Of a DNA stretch of 56,032 bases, positions 22,983-31,536 are shown in pieces. Position 1 is the first letter of the stretch, and every line of letters starts with the position of its first letter. The DNA is from a virus. The stretch spans positions 1-56,032 of the IMG/VR virus record IMGVR_UViG_3300033049_000018. One strand, given 5' to 3'. Position numbers and translations under genes: made by a program. The notes below the pieces were generated by a model. The model saw nothing but the letters and a program-made list of their open reading frames with translations, searched no databases and was not told where the DNA came from.

Positions 22983-23399
22983 TTAACCCGCAAGTGAACA
23001 CAAAATCCAGCAAGGCTCACCCTGAATATCGTGTTCTTTTGCCCACGCAGTGAACAAGCTAACAGCCATTGGGGAAACCTCTGGCAACCCATCCTTGAAT
23101 CCGTGTGGGTAACCTCTACTGGCGGTTACTTCGGTATTTGGTACCGCCAGTATGTACATTGCATAGTCGTAAGAGCAGTGCATACACAAACCAACTGGGT
23201 ACGAATCGTGAGCTTTTTTCCTAACAGCGTATTCCGCGTCTTCGGTGTCTGAAACGATGTCAATGTACTTGTCCATATCGACACCGTAGTCGTCCAGTTC
23301 TTCTTCAGTTAATACCTGCTTGAAAAACTCAGGAACGTCACCGTCTTCGCCCTCTAGCAAGATGCCATAAACCAAAATTCCGTCGGATGAGTAACCCAT
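22983..23399 (-). CDS. Conserved phage hypothetical protein (138 aa)
   Basis: Begins MGYSSDGILVYGILLEGEDG, a start seen in small conserved phage proteins of unknown role. Acidic in the middle (EEELDDYGVDMDKYIDIV), with cysteines near LCMHC and EPCWILC. AGGAG 6-9 nt before ATG 23399. Between rIIB and the RNA ligase. Confidence 0.68.
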   Translation of the reverse strand: MGYSSDGILVYGILLEGEDGDVPEFFKQVLTEEELDDYGVDMDKYIDIVSDTEDAEYAVRKKAHDSYPVGLCMHCSYDYAMYILAVPNTEVTASRGYPHGFKDGLPEVSPMAVSLFTAWAKEHDIQGEPCWILCSLAG

Positions 23400-23420
23400 T
23401 TTCTTCTCCTAGATGGTGGT

Positions 23421-23445
23421 GCCCCGCAACATGGTGCTGCGAGGC
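23421..23445 (-). terminator. Hairpin after rIIB
   Basis: GCCCCGCA and TGCGAGGC pair with one mismatch around a 9 nt loop in the 53 bp gap between the rIIB stop and the next gene start. No U-run, so it may be an attenuator or RNA-processing signal. Confidence 0.45.
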
Positions 23446-23452
23446 TATCTTG

Positions 23453-24715
23453 TTACGCGGCGGCTCGGATGGCTTTCAGCCATTCTTGTACAGTCGTGCG
23501 TGGGATATCATATTCCCGCTGGAAGCCACGCTGCCCGATATCATCAACGATATTGACGACCTGTGTGGCTGTGAACGCCTGCCGAGTGGCCTCATGCAAA
23601 AACGTGAGTGTTTCCTCAGCTACTTCTTCTTCCTCGATGGGTATGACGACACGAAGAACGGACTCTTCACCATCTGGCGACACGAATACTTCATCGCCAT
23701 CATAGAAGTGTACCGAAAACAAGGAGTAATCCCCTACGCTGTTGCGGGCAATATCTCCGGCGTCCCAAGCAGCGTTGTCCGGGTGATCTACATCGGTTAC
23801 GTCGATACATTCCTGATAAGTGACAGTGCCAATTTCGAGGCTTCCCGGCTTGATAACACAGTCACCATCTTCAGGCCATTCATCATGCAGTTCCCACTCA
23901 TCCGGCACGATATAGCCGTTGGCCATTGCCGTTGGTTTGGCGGCGTCGATGCGGTTTTCATCCGGCGTAGAAGCAACAACTTGGGCGCTTTCGATCTTGT
24001 CCCGGTGGCGCTCGTCCTCAACATCGCCAAGAACCAAATATTCACATACGCGCATCTTGGAATAGTTGTAGTCATTCGGCACCGACACCACGTCCCGTGG
24101 GTTGACCTTCACAGCGATAACCGTTTTGTTGCCCCAGAACGAGTCCAGATAATGGGATGCACACACATGCAAACCAGCACTACAAGTCCGTGTGGGGTCC
24201 TCCACCACATCGGCGCGGTCCATTTTAACTACCTTGCCGGGGCTGTTGTCGAATGTACCACTGTGGACGTCGGTATAGTCGTCGCGGACACCTTTGAAGG
24301 CCACGAAGCAGCCATCTTCGGTCAACGGTGTATCGAACCGTATGATGAATTCAAACAGACAATCGCGGGACACTTTCGACGGATTCTGCATGACGTTGTT
24401 CATGAAATTGACCCACGGTGCGGCGTCAAAGCCCTCGTCCATCATCAACACCAGCCGTGTCGCCAACGCATTGTGAACAGGCGCGCCATTGTAGAACACG
24501 GTGCTGCCGACAACCTTCACCTTACCAGATGTCAGACGGGCCATTGCCGCGCGCTTGTCCAGAAGTTGTGTGATCAATCCGGCGTCGTGCTTTGACCCCT
24601 TCAGGTGTTCAGACAGTGCGTTGAATCCGGCATGTGTGCGCGGAATCTTGTTCAAGGCTCCGTTGATCAGGATTGTGATGTTGGTCTCTGTGACCGTAAA
24701 TGGAAAGTTAGACAT
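23453..24715 (-). CDS. rIIB: rIIB-like protein
   Basis: 420 residues. The stretch GCFVAFKGVRDDYTDVHSGT, then DNSPGKVV, and CSAGLHVCASHYL are hallmarks of T4 rIIB-type proteins of many phages. The C-terminal 50 residues (FTATQVVNIVDDIG, then RTTVQEWLKAI) look like a helix-turn-helix, a domain found in some rIIB homologues. An acidic linker (IEEEEVAEE) separates them. With rIIA it is linked in T4 to lysis inhibition and to resisting the lambda Rex exclusion system; molecular function is unknown. rIIA lies immediately upstream, 16 bp away. Confidence 0.88.
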   Translation of the reverse strand: MSNFPFTVTETNITILINGALNKIPRTHAGFNALSEHLKGSKHDAGLITQLLDKRAAMARLTSGKVKVVGSTVFYNGAPVHNALATRLVLMMDEGFDAAPWVNFMNNVMQNPSKVSRDCLFEFIIRFDTPLTEDGCFVAFKGVRDDYTDVHSGTFDNSPGKVVKMDRADVVEDPTRTCSAGLHVCASHYLDSFWGNKTVIAVKVNPRDVVSVPNDYNYSKMRVCEYLVLGDVEDERHRDKIESAQVVASTPDENRIDAAKPTAMANGYIVPDEWELHDEWPEDGDCVIKPGSLEIGTVTYQECIDVTDVDHPDNAAWDAGDIARNSVGDYSLFSVHFYDGDEVFVSPDGEESVLRVVIPIEEEEVAEETLTFLHEATRQAFTATQVVNIVDDIGQRGFQREYDIPRTTVQEWLKAIRAAA

Positions 24716-24731
24716 GTTAACTATCTCCTTG

Positions 24732-26903
24732 TTAGGCCGCTACTGCGGCGGTTGTAGGGTTGGTCAGCGAATCATATGCTGCGGCCTTGTCGCACATTTG
24801 CACATATTTGGTCAGCTTGTCAACCTCATTTCTGAGATAATATGAGTCAAACTGATCCAGCAAAGGATACGCCTCTTCAATAGCCGCCAGATGCTGGTTC
24901 AGTTCTGGGGCCTCTTTGTTGGACCACTCTTCAATTACCTGATCCATGCCAAGCGCGCTGGCCAGAAGAATAATACCCTCAACTGCTGGTTTATTCATCT
25001 GTGCAACCTTGGCGCGGTACGCAATTGCGGCCAGCGCCTTTGAGTCTTTGTGCAACTCGGCGGTGATGATCTTTGAAGAAATGTGGCACAGCGTGGTGTC
25101 ACTAATGACTTTGCTTATCATATGTGCTGTTCCTACTGCCTTCCTCTTATGATTGCTCGCCTTGAAGGTTTCTGCGGCCAATTCGTAAATATTGATCCAC
25201 TGGTCGCCTTTGAACAGCTTCCATAGAGATTTCGGAGCACCGTAAAGGGGCGCAGTGCTGTCAACCGTTCCATTTCTCTGTAGAGCGTCCCAAACACATT
25301 CAGGCCCAGAACATTGGCTCGGCTTTACCGGGGTCATGCGCTCCAGCGGAACATAATAACCACCATCTTCAAACTGTTCTGGTGTGATATCTACCCGCTC
25401 ATCAAAGCCACCCCTATAATGCTTACGCACCTGTACAGGGCGGCGGATGCCATCACCACCAGTCAGGCGGGTGATTTCTGGAAGATCATCAATGTCGATA
25501 ATTTCCATGCCATCAAACATTTCAAGGAACCGAACCATTGATGCTGCGCCTTCTTTTCCACCTTCATACTTAATCCAAATAACCTGTGTATACTTCGCGG
25601 CAACCTGTGCAATCTTGATCTTTGCCGCAGCCCGCTTTGGCTTCACTTTACCTTCCATGTTTTCAATGAACACAACAGTGCTATGACCGGGAGAAATAGA
25701 GACCAAGTCACAGTAATAATCGAACCGGTACATTTGGTTCGACAGCTTAGTTGTCATGGACGTCATGGAGAAGCCCGCGCCAACGACCACGTCAGCCGTG
25801 CTACGCACGCCTACAGAAATTACTTTCTTCAGCGCCTGCCCTTTGTACACCGCGTTCTTTTCCAGAACATTCTTCACCGCTTGCGGGATGCCACCAGACC
25901 CACAATGTTCGCGGAACAAGATGCACGCATCCCAATACGTGTCGGCCTCGGCATATTGATCAGTGAACGACGAAACCATTTCTGCAATGATGGTCCTGAT
26001 CCGGTTTTTGATGGAATCTGCGGTCGGGTCTTTTGGTCCATACGACAAGGACTCCCGCGATGCGCTGATTTCAAGATCGCCCATGGCGAAGTCAATGATC
26101 ATTGTGCTTTGGCTCAGCAACCGCTTCTCTTCGCTGCTAAGATCAGACAGAGCTTCGACGTTGATGGGATAAAGAACACACCCCATTCGCGCGTAAGCGC
26201 GTGTGTTATAGCCTTCTACGGCTCCGCTTAGAAGCTTCCAACCGTCACCTTCCGACAGAATCTCCAGTGTGGGCCAACCAGAAAATGGCTCATCGTCTTC
26301 TTTTGTCACCACATTTGGCTTGAATTCAAAGCCGTGACTGACACGGTTTGCTGCTGAACGGAAGGCGCGAATGTCTTTGGTAGCAATGGGGAACGACACT
26401 TCAATGCCGTTTACCTCAGTGGTTTCTTCCGTCCCCATGAAGTGAATCTGTGGCACACCGTTTTCGGCAATCAAGGCACTGTAATAGCGCTTCTCGCCAT
26501 CCATATATGCCGTGACCGAGAATGTGTCAGTGTAGGCAAATGGCGACTTGGACCCAAGACCGAACTTTCCGACGGCGTCGTTTGTGTCCTCTTTAGTGGA
26601 CTCAAACACAGTCGAGTACAGACCCATGACGTCTTCATGACATAGTGAAGTACCATAGTCGCGAACCGAGAATACCGGATCAAAGATTGATGGGAACGTA
26701 ACGTCAAACAGGCGCTCCGGGGTTCCGGCTGCGACGTGGCTATCCAAGGCGTTCGCCCAGATTTCACGCACGATTGACTGGATTTTGTTCTCGTAAAGAC
26801 CGTTGATCAAGATGCGAAAAGCCTTTCCGTCGGCTTTGATGGTGAAGTCGCGGGACTCAGTCGTTGCAGTATTCACTGCGCTGGCTTGTGTATTAGTAAT
26901 CAT
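24732..26903 (-). CDS. rIIA: rIIA-like protein with GHKL ATPase domain
   Basis: 723 residues from ATG 26903, preceded by GGAGGT 8 nt upstream; the frame continues to 27278 without a ribosome site. N-terminal GHKL/Hsp90-type fold: N-box EIWANALDSH, G1 FSVRDYGTSL, G2 GKFGLGSKSP. The rest matches the long, divergent C-terminal part of rIIA-like proteins and has Ala-rich helices. Probable partner of rIIB. One GTAA hairpin is embedded. It is the first gene of the leftward block and diverges from the plus-strand operon. Confidence 0.88.
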   Translation of the reverse strand: MITNTQASAVNTATTESRDFTIKADGKAFRILINGLYENKIQSIVREIWANALDSHVAAGTPERLFDVTFPSIFDPVFSVRDYGTSLCHEDVMGLYSTVFESTKEDTNDAVGKFGLGSKSPFAYTDTFSVTAYMDGEKRYYSALIAENGVPQIHFMGTEETTEVNGIEVSFPIATKDIRAFRSAANRVSHGFEFKPNVVTKEDDEPFSGWPTLEILSEGDGWKLLSGAVEGYNTRAYARMGCVLYPINVEALSDLSSEEKRLLSQSTMIIDFAMGDLEISASRESLSYGPKDPTADSIKNRIRTIIAEMVSSFTDQYAEADTYWDACILFREHCGSGGIPQAVKNVLEKNAVYKGQALKKVISVGVRSTADVVVGAGFSMTSMTTKLSNQMYRFDYYCDLVSISPGHSTVVFIENMEGKVKPKRAAAKIKIAQVAAKYTQVIWIKYEGGKEGAASMVRFLEMFDGMEIIDIDDLPEITRLTGGDGIRRPVQVRKHYRGGFDERVDITPEQFEDGGYYVPLERMTPVKPSQCSGPECVWDALQRNGTVDSTAPLYGAPKSLWKLFKGDQWINIYELAAETFKASNHKRKAVGTAHMISKVISDTTLCHISSKIITAELHKDSKALAAIAYRAKVAQMNKPAVEGIILLASALGMDQVIEEWSNKEAPELNQHLAAIEEAYPLLDQFDSYYLRNEVDKLTKYVQMCDKAAAYDSLTNPTTAAVAA
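26188..26201. repeat. Short hairpin, GTAA loop
   Basis: CGCGC-GTAA-GCGCG, a perfect 5 bp stem inside rIIA; a loop variant of the GTCA family. Confidence 0.5.
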
Positions 26904-26948
26904 TCGGTTATACCTCCATAAATCATTCTTCGGCGTCTCGATGAGTAC

Positions 26949-26977
26949 TAGATAGGAGGCTTTAGACCGATTCGCAA
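26949..26977 (-). promoter_or_regulatory. Putative rIIA promoter
   Basis: Minus strand: TTGCGA (26977-26972), 17 nt, TATCTA (26954-26949); 4 of 6 and 3 of 6. The box CCTTGCGAATC around the -35 recurs on the plus strand at about 27648-27658, upstream of the recombinase gene, which supports a shared regulatory element. Confidence 0.45.
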
Positions 26978-26984
26978 GGGTTAG

Positions 26985-27013
26985 TTGACAGGAAAATGGT
27001 TTAATGCTAAAAA
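26985..27013 (+). promoter_or_regulatory. Sigma70-like promoter of the rightward operon
   Basis: TTGACA (26985-26990, 6 of 6), 17 nt, TAAAAA (27008-27013, 4 of 6), about 35 bp before the first plus-strand gene. Back to back with the putative rIIA promoter, so the 140 bp region is a divergent control point. Confidence 0.65.
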
Positions 27014-27047
27014 AATAGTGCTTGCCATTACTTAAATAGGTGGATAT

Positions 27048-27227
27048 ATGAATGACGACTGCACATGCGCTGACGACTGGCGCGCAATTCCCAAAGCTAA
27101 CCGGATCGTTCTGGAAGAGCCGGGGGCAGTGACGATTGTGGGGCGAAAACGTACTATAGATCGCTCCAAGGTACATGTATATGACCGTGACTGTCCGCAG
27201 CATGGTTATCAGGAGATAACTGAATGA
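27048..27227 (+). CDS. Small cysteine-rich protein (59 aa), possible zinc finger
   Basis: First gene of the rightward operon. Cysteines Cys5 and Cys7 (DCTCADDW) and Cys49 with His52 (DCPQHGY) could form a small zinc site, a layout frequent in early phage regulators. AGGTGG about 5 nt before ATG 27048. Ends with an ATGA overlap with the next gene. No family recognised. Confidence 0.68.
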   Translation: MNDDCTCADDWRAIPKANRIVLEEPGAVTIVGRKRTIDRSKVHVYDRDCPQHGYQEITE

Positions 27228-27628
27228 GTGATGAAGACCTGTCCCTAAACATATTCGAAGAATATGATGATTTAGCATGCGCGGTGCTGGACGACCGTAA
27301 TCCTAACATCGCAAACGACATGGATATAACCAACGCAGAAATGGCTGAAGAAGTGTGTGAACTTCTTGGTTGGGAGGATTTCGACCTTCTGGCCCCGCTT
27401 GACTTCGAAGGAATCTACGTCCGAGGTTCTATGGATCAATTGCTCGCTTATTTCTATATGTCCCACCTTCGCTTTGAACTATTCAATTCTGCTTACATGG
27501 GCCAAATCGGAGACCCTGTTCTGAATAACATAGCCATGGCACATTCTGAGTACTGGTATCTGATGCTGCGCGATAAATATGACTCCATGTATATTGGTAT
27601 AGAGACAAAACACTCGTGGCGCAACTGA
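27224..27628 (+). CDS. Hypothetical acidic protein (134 aa)
   Basis: Strongly acidic N-terminal third (MSDEDLSLNIFEEYDDLA), a helical middle, and an aromatic C-terminal part. No signal, membrane segment or known motif. Translationally coupled to the upstream Cys-rich protein by ATGA. Strong acidity could suggest DNA mimicry, but that is speculation. Confidence 0.6.
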   Translation: MSDEDLSLNIFEEYDDLACAVLDDRNPNIANDMDITNAEMAEEVCELLGWEDFDLLAPLDFEGIYVRGSMDQLLAYFYMSHLRFELFNSAYMGQIGDPVLNNIAMAHSEYWYLMLRDKYDSMYIGIETKHSWRN

Positions 27629-27647
27629 TTTTATAGGATAAATAATC

Positions 27648-27658
27648 CTTGCGAATCA
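27648..27658 (+). promoter_or_regulatory. CCTTGCGAATC element upstream of the recombinase
   Basis: An 11 bp box identical to the one at the rIIA promoter (opposite strand, about 26968-26978). It lies in the 79 bp gap before the recombinase gene. Either a promoter element (TTGCGA as -35) or a binding site for a shared regulator. Confidence 0.45.
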
Positions 27659-27707
27659 CTTAGACTTGCTGTACCCATACCTCATCGAAACAAGAGGAGT
27701 GGAACAT

Positions 27708-28388
27708 ATGTCCGGCGTCGCAGACATTATCAAAGACGGAGAACTGCCAGAACTCTTGCGTGCGGTTACCGCGAAAGCCAAGAATCCTGAGATAATGCGA
27801 TTGGCGTTTATGCTATCGTATTATGCAGGCTTGCGCGTTCAGGAAATTGCTGGATTGCAGTGGGTCAAGCATGTAATGACCCACGATGGTTTTTTGCGGA
27901 CTGAGCAGTTCCCTGTGTTCGACACTAATGGAGCGGCGGTAAAAGATGCTGACGGAGAATTAATCACCCGTCCGGTGCCTGTGTTGATCATAAGCGACGA
28001 TATCGGTAAATTAGGCATGCGTCGCGTTGTGCCGATAAGCCGCCACTTGGCGGAAGCTTTGAAGGATGGTTATACTGCACGCAACAAAGCTGTGCCGTTC
28101 ATTGTCCCCAGTGGTACCGAGCGCGCATCGCAAGGATTAAAACTTCGGGCACACGCCTTGAAAATGCGCATTAGTCGCATATATGTAGCTTTGAATATGG
28201 ATACCTTTTCGTCCCACAGTGGGCGGCGGACGTTCATCACGATCAGCGCGCGTAAGGCAAATGCCTTTGGCAATAGTCTGAAAGACGTGCAGAAAATGGT
28301 TGGTCACCGGAATCTATTGACCACCGAAGGATATATCGAAACGAGTGAGCGTTGGGCTGACTTGGTAGACAACATGTATGGAGGATAA
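27708..28388 (+). CDS. Compact tyrosine recombinase / integrase
   Basis: 226 residues from ATG 27708 (GAGGAG about 10 nt upstream). Catalytic signature: Arg in AGLRVQEIAGL, Lys/Arg region LGMRRVVPIS, HSGRRTFIT (His-x-x-Arg), MVGHRN (His) and Tyr in TEGYIE. The usual N-terminal core-binding domain is almost absent: only ~40 residues precede the first Arg motif, compared with ~150-170 in lambda Int. It might act without arm binding, in resolving genome multimers, or require partners. Genuine lysogeny cannot be judged; no repressor gene or attP core is recognised. Confidence 0.82.
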   Translation: MSGVADIIKDGELPELLRAVTAKAKNPEIMRLAFMLSYYAGLRVQEIAGLQWVKHVMTHDGFLRTEQFPVFDTNGAAVKDADGELITRPVPVLIISDDIGKLGMRRVVPISRHLAEALKDGYTARNKAVPFIVPSGTERASQGLKLRAHALKMRISRIYVALNMDTFSSHSGRRTFITISARKANAFGNSLKDVQKMVGHRNLLTTEGYIETSERWADLVDNMYGG

Positions 28389-28392
28389 TTAT

Positions 28393-28995
28393 ATGGAATA
28401 CATCACCCCAAAGACTGGCCTGCTGCCAAAGCACGTTCCAGAGGATCAATGGCTGGTCATGGAAGACGTCCATCTTGGATATACGTCGATCTGGACTGGC
28501 ATGTACGGAACACTGTTCTGTGATATCGACGGTACAATCGCTGACCTCGAACATCGCCGTGTGTATGTTGCCACCAAGCCGAAGAACTACCCGGCGTTTG
28601 AGAAGGGCATCATCGACGACGCTCCTATCCATCACATCATCGGCGCTGTCCAGCGTCTGCATGATGCTGGTTGGAAAGTTGTCATGTGCTCTGGTCGGCG
28701 GGAGACACAAAAGATTGCCACAGTGGCGTGGATGGAACAATATCATGTTCCGTATGACGCCCTGTATATGCGGCGTGAGTTTGTGTACAATGCTGACGGT
28801 TCGGTCAAGCTGACCCGCAAGGGTGACCCGATGCCTGACTACCGCGCCGACTACATCGTCAAGAAGGAACTGCTGGACGCTGCAAGGGCGGACGGTTGGG
28901 TCCCTGACGTTGTGTTTGACGACCGGGATCAGGTTGTGAAAATGTGGAGGGAGAATGGTATTCCGGTCATTCAGGTGGCGGAAGGGGATTTCTGA
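28393..28995 (+). CDS. Polynucleotide 3'-phosphatase (HAD, PseT phosphatase-domain-like)
   Basis: 200 residues from ATG 28393 (GGAGG 8 nt upstream). HAD motifs: FCDIDGTIAD (nucleophile Asp and general acid), MCSGRRE, and VVFDDRDQVVKMWR. This order and the GRRE signature match the phosphatase half of T4 polynucleotide kinase, which removes 3'-phosphates or 2',3'-cyclic phosphates from cut RNA. The kinase half is a separate gene at 31533, with an RNA ligase between. An N-terminal ~45 residue extension precedes the HAD core. Confidence 0.82.
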   Translation: MEYITPKTGLLPKHVPEDQWLVMEDVHLGYTSIWTGMYGTLFCDIDGTIADLEHRRVYVATKPKNYPAFEKGIIDDAPIHHIIGAVQRLHDAGWKVVMCSGRRETQKIATVAWMEQYHVPYDALYMRREFVYNADGSVKLTRKGDPMPDYRADYIVKKELLDAARADGWVPDVVFDDRDQVVKMWRENGIPVIQVAEGDF

Positions 28996-29657
28996 TGGGG
29001 TGGCACGAAACGCACAAAACGCGGTCGTCTATGAGTAGCTATTACGATGTTATTTGTGACGGCTGCGGAGCAACCGACGGGTACGGTCATGAGTATCTCA
29101 TGGCCGGACCGTGCGGTATGATGAAAGTCAACCACGATCAGAACACCATCAAGTTGCCGGGGAATGTGGACGCCTCCGTTGCATCGCTTAGAATCTTGTT
29201 TGGCAAAGAAACCCTGTACAAGCTGCGCTACAGTGGGCACGATCCTGCGGCGGCTAAGTGGCTGGAATTCGGAGCAATTATCGGACAGATCACGTACAAA
29301 CCGGGGTGGTATTTCCGTGTCGGTATTGATGGTGATCGTATGTGGGTTCAGATTGGCGTCACCGAAGAGGCTGAGATTTCCTTTGACCCAATAGCTGGGA
29401 AGAAGAACCCTTGGCGTGGTGGTAAGCACTATCTGTCGCCACATATGTGTCGCCAAGAAGTTGTCGGTATAGTGTTTCACGCCCTTGAGCGTGCTGAAAT
29501 GCACGAACTAAAAGAGTGGTTCAGGTACAAAGGGCGGTCCATTTACAATCCGCATCTTGACCCGGATAAACTTGTGGAGCTTGCCGCCAAGATAGACAAT
29601 TTTAATGTGCGTGAAAACGTTATGACCATGGAGGAACCAGATGGTAAAAGAGATTAA
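28995..29657 (+). CDS. Hypothetical protein with N-terminal CxxC (220 aa)
   Basis: ATG 28995 forms TGATG with the phosphatase stop and has GGAAGGGG upstream. Near the N terminus VICDGCGATDGYGHEYLM could be half of a zinc site, with another Cys at GPCGMM. The rest is beta-rich with many aromatic residues. No family recognised. Confidence 0.62.
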   Translation: MGWHETHKTRSSMSSYYDVICDGCGATDGYGHEYLMAGPCGMMKVNHDQNTIKLPGNVDASVASLRILFGKETLYKLRYSGHDPAAAKWLEFGAIIGQITYKPGWYFRVGIDGDRMWVQIGVTEEAEISFDPIAGKKNPWRGGKHYLSPHMCRQEVVGIVFHALERAEMHELKEWFRYKGRSIYNPHLDPDKLVELAAKIDNFNVRENVMTMEEPDGKRD

Positions 29658-29946
29658 ATATACATGTGATTGCTGCGGACAACGTGTTGATTACCGTGAC
29701 GCGGAGGGGGATTCGTTCGTTTCTGGGTTCTCTCGGCGCAACACCGAACTGTTGTGTGTTAATGTGCATGTCAGGTCGCGACATGGTTACAGTGGGTACA
29801 ATGTGCCACAAATGAATTTTGAAAACCTGTGTGGACCGGAATGTTTCAAAGAATACGCGGAAAAGTGGTTGGCGTCGGTTATGGATGCTGGACTCAATCA
29901 CTGGCGCGCGGCGGTTCCTGTTCTACCAAATGAGTTCATAACATGA
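29641..29946 (+). CDS. Hypothetical zinc-ribbon-like protein (101 aa)
   Basis: CDCC near residue 9-12 and LCGPEC near 64-69 could form a Cys4 zinc site. Overlaps the upstream gene by 17 nt; GGAGG lies 8 nt before ATG 29641. Ends with an ATGA overlap with the next gene. Confidence 0.65.
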   Translation: MVKEIKYTCDCCGQRVDYRDAEGDSFVSGFSRRNTELLCVNVHVRSRHGYSGYNVPQMNFENLCGPECFKEYAEKWLASVMDAGLNHWRAAVPVLPNEFIT

Positions 29947-30206
29947 GCGCCGATAAGAAACTGCAAACGCTGGATGATTTCGTATTATCAACGCTGTCTG
30001 ACGAAGATATGGAGACAGTGCTTGGGGATTACGAACGTCTTTCGGCTGATGGTATGATCGGCGAATGTCTGCTGCGTAAGACTGCATCTGACTACATTAA
30101 CTCTGTGCCATATGGTTGTTCGGGTGGCGTTACCACAACCATGCTTAGCATCGCGTTGGTGTGTTTTAGAGAGTTCGCTTGGCGCTATCTGGAACCTGAC
30201 GAATGA
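29943..30206 (+). CDS. Hypothetical protein (87 aa)
   Basis: Begins MSADKKLQTLDDFVLSTLSD; helical; a Gly/Thr-rich segment (GCSGGVTTTM) followed by a hydrophobic helix (LSIALVCFREFAW). No family recognised. ATGA coupling to the previous gene. Confidence 0.6.
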   Translation: MSADKKLQTLDDFVLSTLSDEDMETVLGDYERLSADGMIGECLLRKTASDYINSVPYGCSGGVTTTMLSIALVCFREFAWRYLEPDE

Positions 30207-30211
30207 TCATA

Positions 30212-30240
30212 TTGACATTGTTCTTGTAAGACGCTATCAA
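30212..30240 (+). promoter_or_regulatory. Sigma70-like promoter of the RNA repair / NAD operon
   Basis: TTGACA (30212-30217, 6 of 6), 17 nt, TATCAA (30235-30240, 4 of 6), 34 bp before the Rnl1-like gene. Confidence 0.7.
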
Positions 30241-30273
30241 CGGCTGACATAACCGAATCAAGGAGGAACAACC

Positions 30274-31536
30274 ATGGAACATTCTTACGACTTCCCGCTC
30301 ATCCAACACATTTCTCACGTTCTTCCACACATCGACGAGGACAGTTTTCGCGTTGTTGAGAAAGATAGTGGCCACACGTTCATCAACTATGTGAAGATGG
30401 GCGCTGACACTTTCCCACCGTTTGAAACAGAGGCGTACCCGTACGATCCATATGATCAGCACTGTGTTGACGAGTGGAACCTTCGTGCCGCTGTGCGTCG
30501 TGAGTGTCGCGGTATCGCGTTTCACACGGCATCAGGTGCGCTGGCTTCTCGTCCGTTTCACAAGTTTTTCAACGCCGGTGAGAACGAAGGTGTTGATATT
30601 TCTGTGTTGGACTTCTCTGCGCCACACTGGGTGTGTGACAAGGTTGACGGGTCAATGCTGCGTCCGTTGTGGACTTCTGCGGGCATCCGCTGGGGCACAA
30701 AGATGGGCATCACCGACACCGCGTTGGACGCCGAGGCGTGGATTCAGCAGCATCCGCGCTACGCAGCGATTGCTAATTACTACATAGAGCACGGCTACAC
30801 GCCATTGTTCGAATACATATCTCCTGCAAATCGCATTGTGGTTAACTATGGCGAGGAACCTGATATGGTCCTTCTAGCCATTCGCTACAACGACAGTGGG
30901 CGGTACATGTTGCCGGACGCGGTGGCTGCAATTGCAAAACGTTTTGGCGTTCCGTCAGCGCGTACTTACGATCCTATTGAAGGTGATCCGACACTCTACA
31001 TCGACGCTGTTAAAGCCAGCGACGATTTTGATGAAGGCATCGTCGTACAGTGGGAAAGTGGTCACCGTGTGAAGGTGAAGACGGCTACGTACAGCATCTT
31101 GCACAAGGTGAAAGAGGCGTCGCGTACTGAGCGTACTCTTGTTGAGGCCATCCTTGAAGGGAAGGTTGACGACTTGTTGCCGCTGTTGCCGGAGGACGAG
31201 CGTAAAAAGGTGTCAGCGTATGTTGACTCGTTCTGGGGTTTTGTCTATACCTTGGCTACAGACGTCTCGGCTCTTTACAATAGGTCACGGGATGGTTATG
31301 TATCTAAGAAGGACTTCGCCATAGGTTCCGAAGGAGATTTGACCAATCTGGAGCGTGCACAAGTGTTTGGCTTGTGGGATGGTAAAGTTGAGACACCATA
31401 TGACGGAGTCATGAAGATCATAAATAGCGGCTTGACATCGGAAACGAAGTGGGCTGAAATGCGTCAAAGTCTTGTTGATAGCACGGTATTCACTGCGCTT
31501 GACAACGAATGGAATATTAAGGAGGATTCAAAATGA
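30274..31536 (+). CDS. rnlA: RNA ligase 1 (T4 RnlA-like)
   Basis: 420 residues, close to T4 Rnl1 (374). Motif I CDKVDGSM with Lys about 123; motif Ia-like RECRGIAFHTASG and RPFHKFFNAGE upstream, as in Rnl1; motif III PLFEYISPANRIV; motif IV EGIVVQ; motif V VKVKTATY. It seals cut RNA loops, classically the anticodon loop of tRNAs cleaved by host PrrC-type nucleases. Between the separate phosphatase and kinase genes, so the three form a complete PNK-ligase repair system. GGAGG 8 nt before ATG 30274. Confidence 0.92.
   Translation: MEHSYDFPLIQHISHVLPHIDEDSFRVVEKDSGHTFINYVKMGADTFPPFETEAYPYDPYDQHCVDEWNLRAAVRRECRGIAFHTASGALASRPFHKFFNAGENEGVDISVLDFSAPHWVCDKVDGSMLRPLWTSAGIRWGTKMGITDTALDAEAWIQQHPRYAAIANYYIEHGYTPLFEYISPANRIVVNYGEEPDMVLLAIRYNDSGRYMLPDAVAAIAKRFGVPSARTYDPIEGDPTLYIDAVKASDDFDEGIVVQWESGHRVKVKTATYSILHKVKEASRTERTLVEAILEGKVDDLLPLLPEDERKKVSAYVDSFWGFVYTLATDVSALYNRSRDGYVSKKDFAIGSEGDLTNLERAQVFGLWDGKVETPYDGVMKIINSGLTSETKWAEMRQSLVDSTVFTALDNEWNIKEDSK

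Noticed and set aside
23387-24595. 402-codon open frame on the plus strand
   Set aside because: It is the complement of the well-supported rIIB gene, lacks recognisable motifs and has no ribosome site.
25683-26231. 182-codon plus-strand frame
   Set aside because: Antisense to rIIA, whose GHKL motifs and start are clear.
26904-27278. 125-codon N-terminal extension of rIIA
   Set aside because: No similarity to rIIA, no ribosome site, and it covers divergent promoters and a plus-strand gene.
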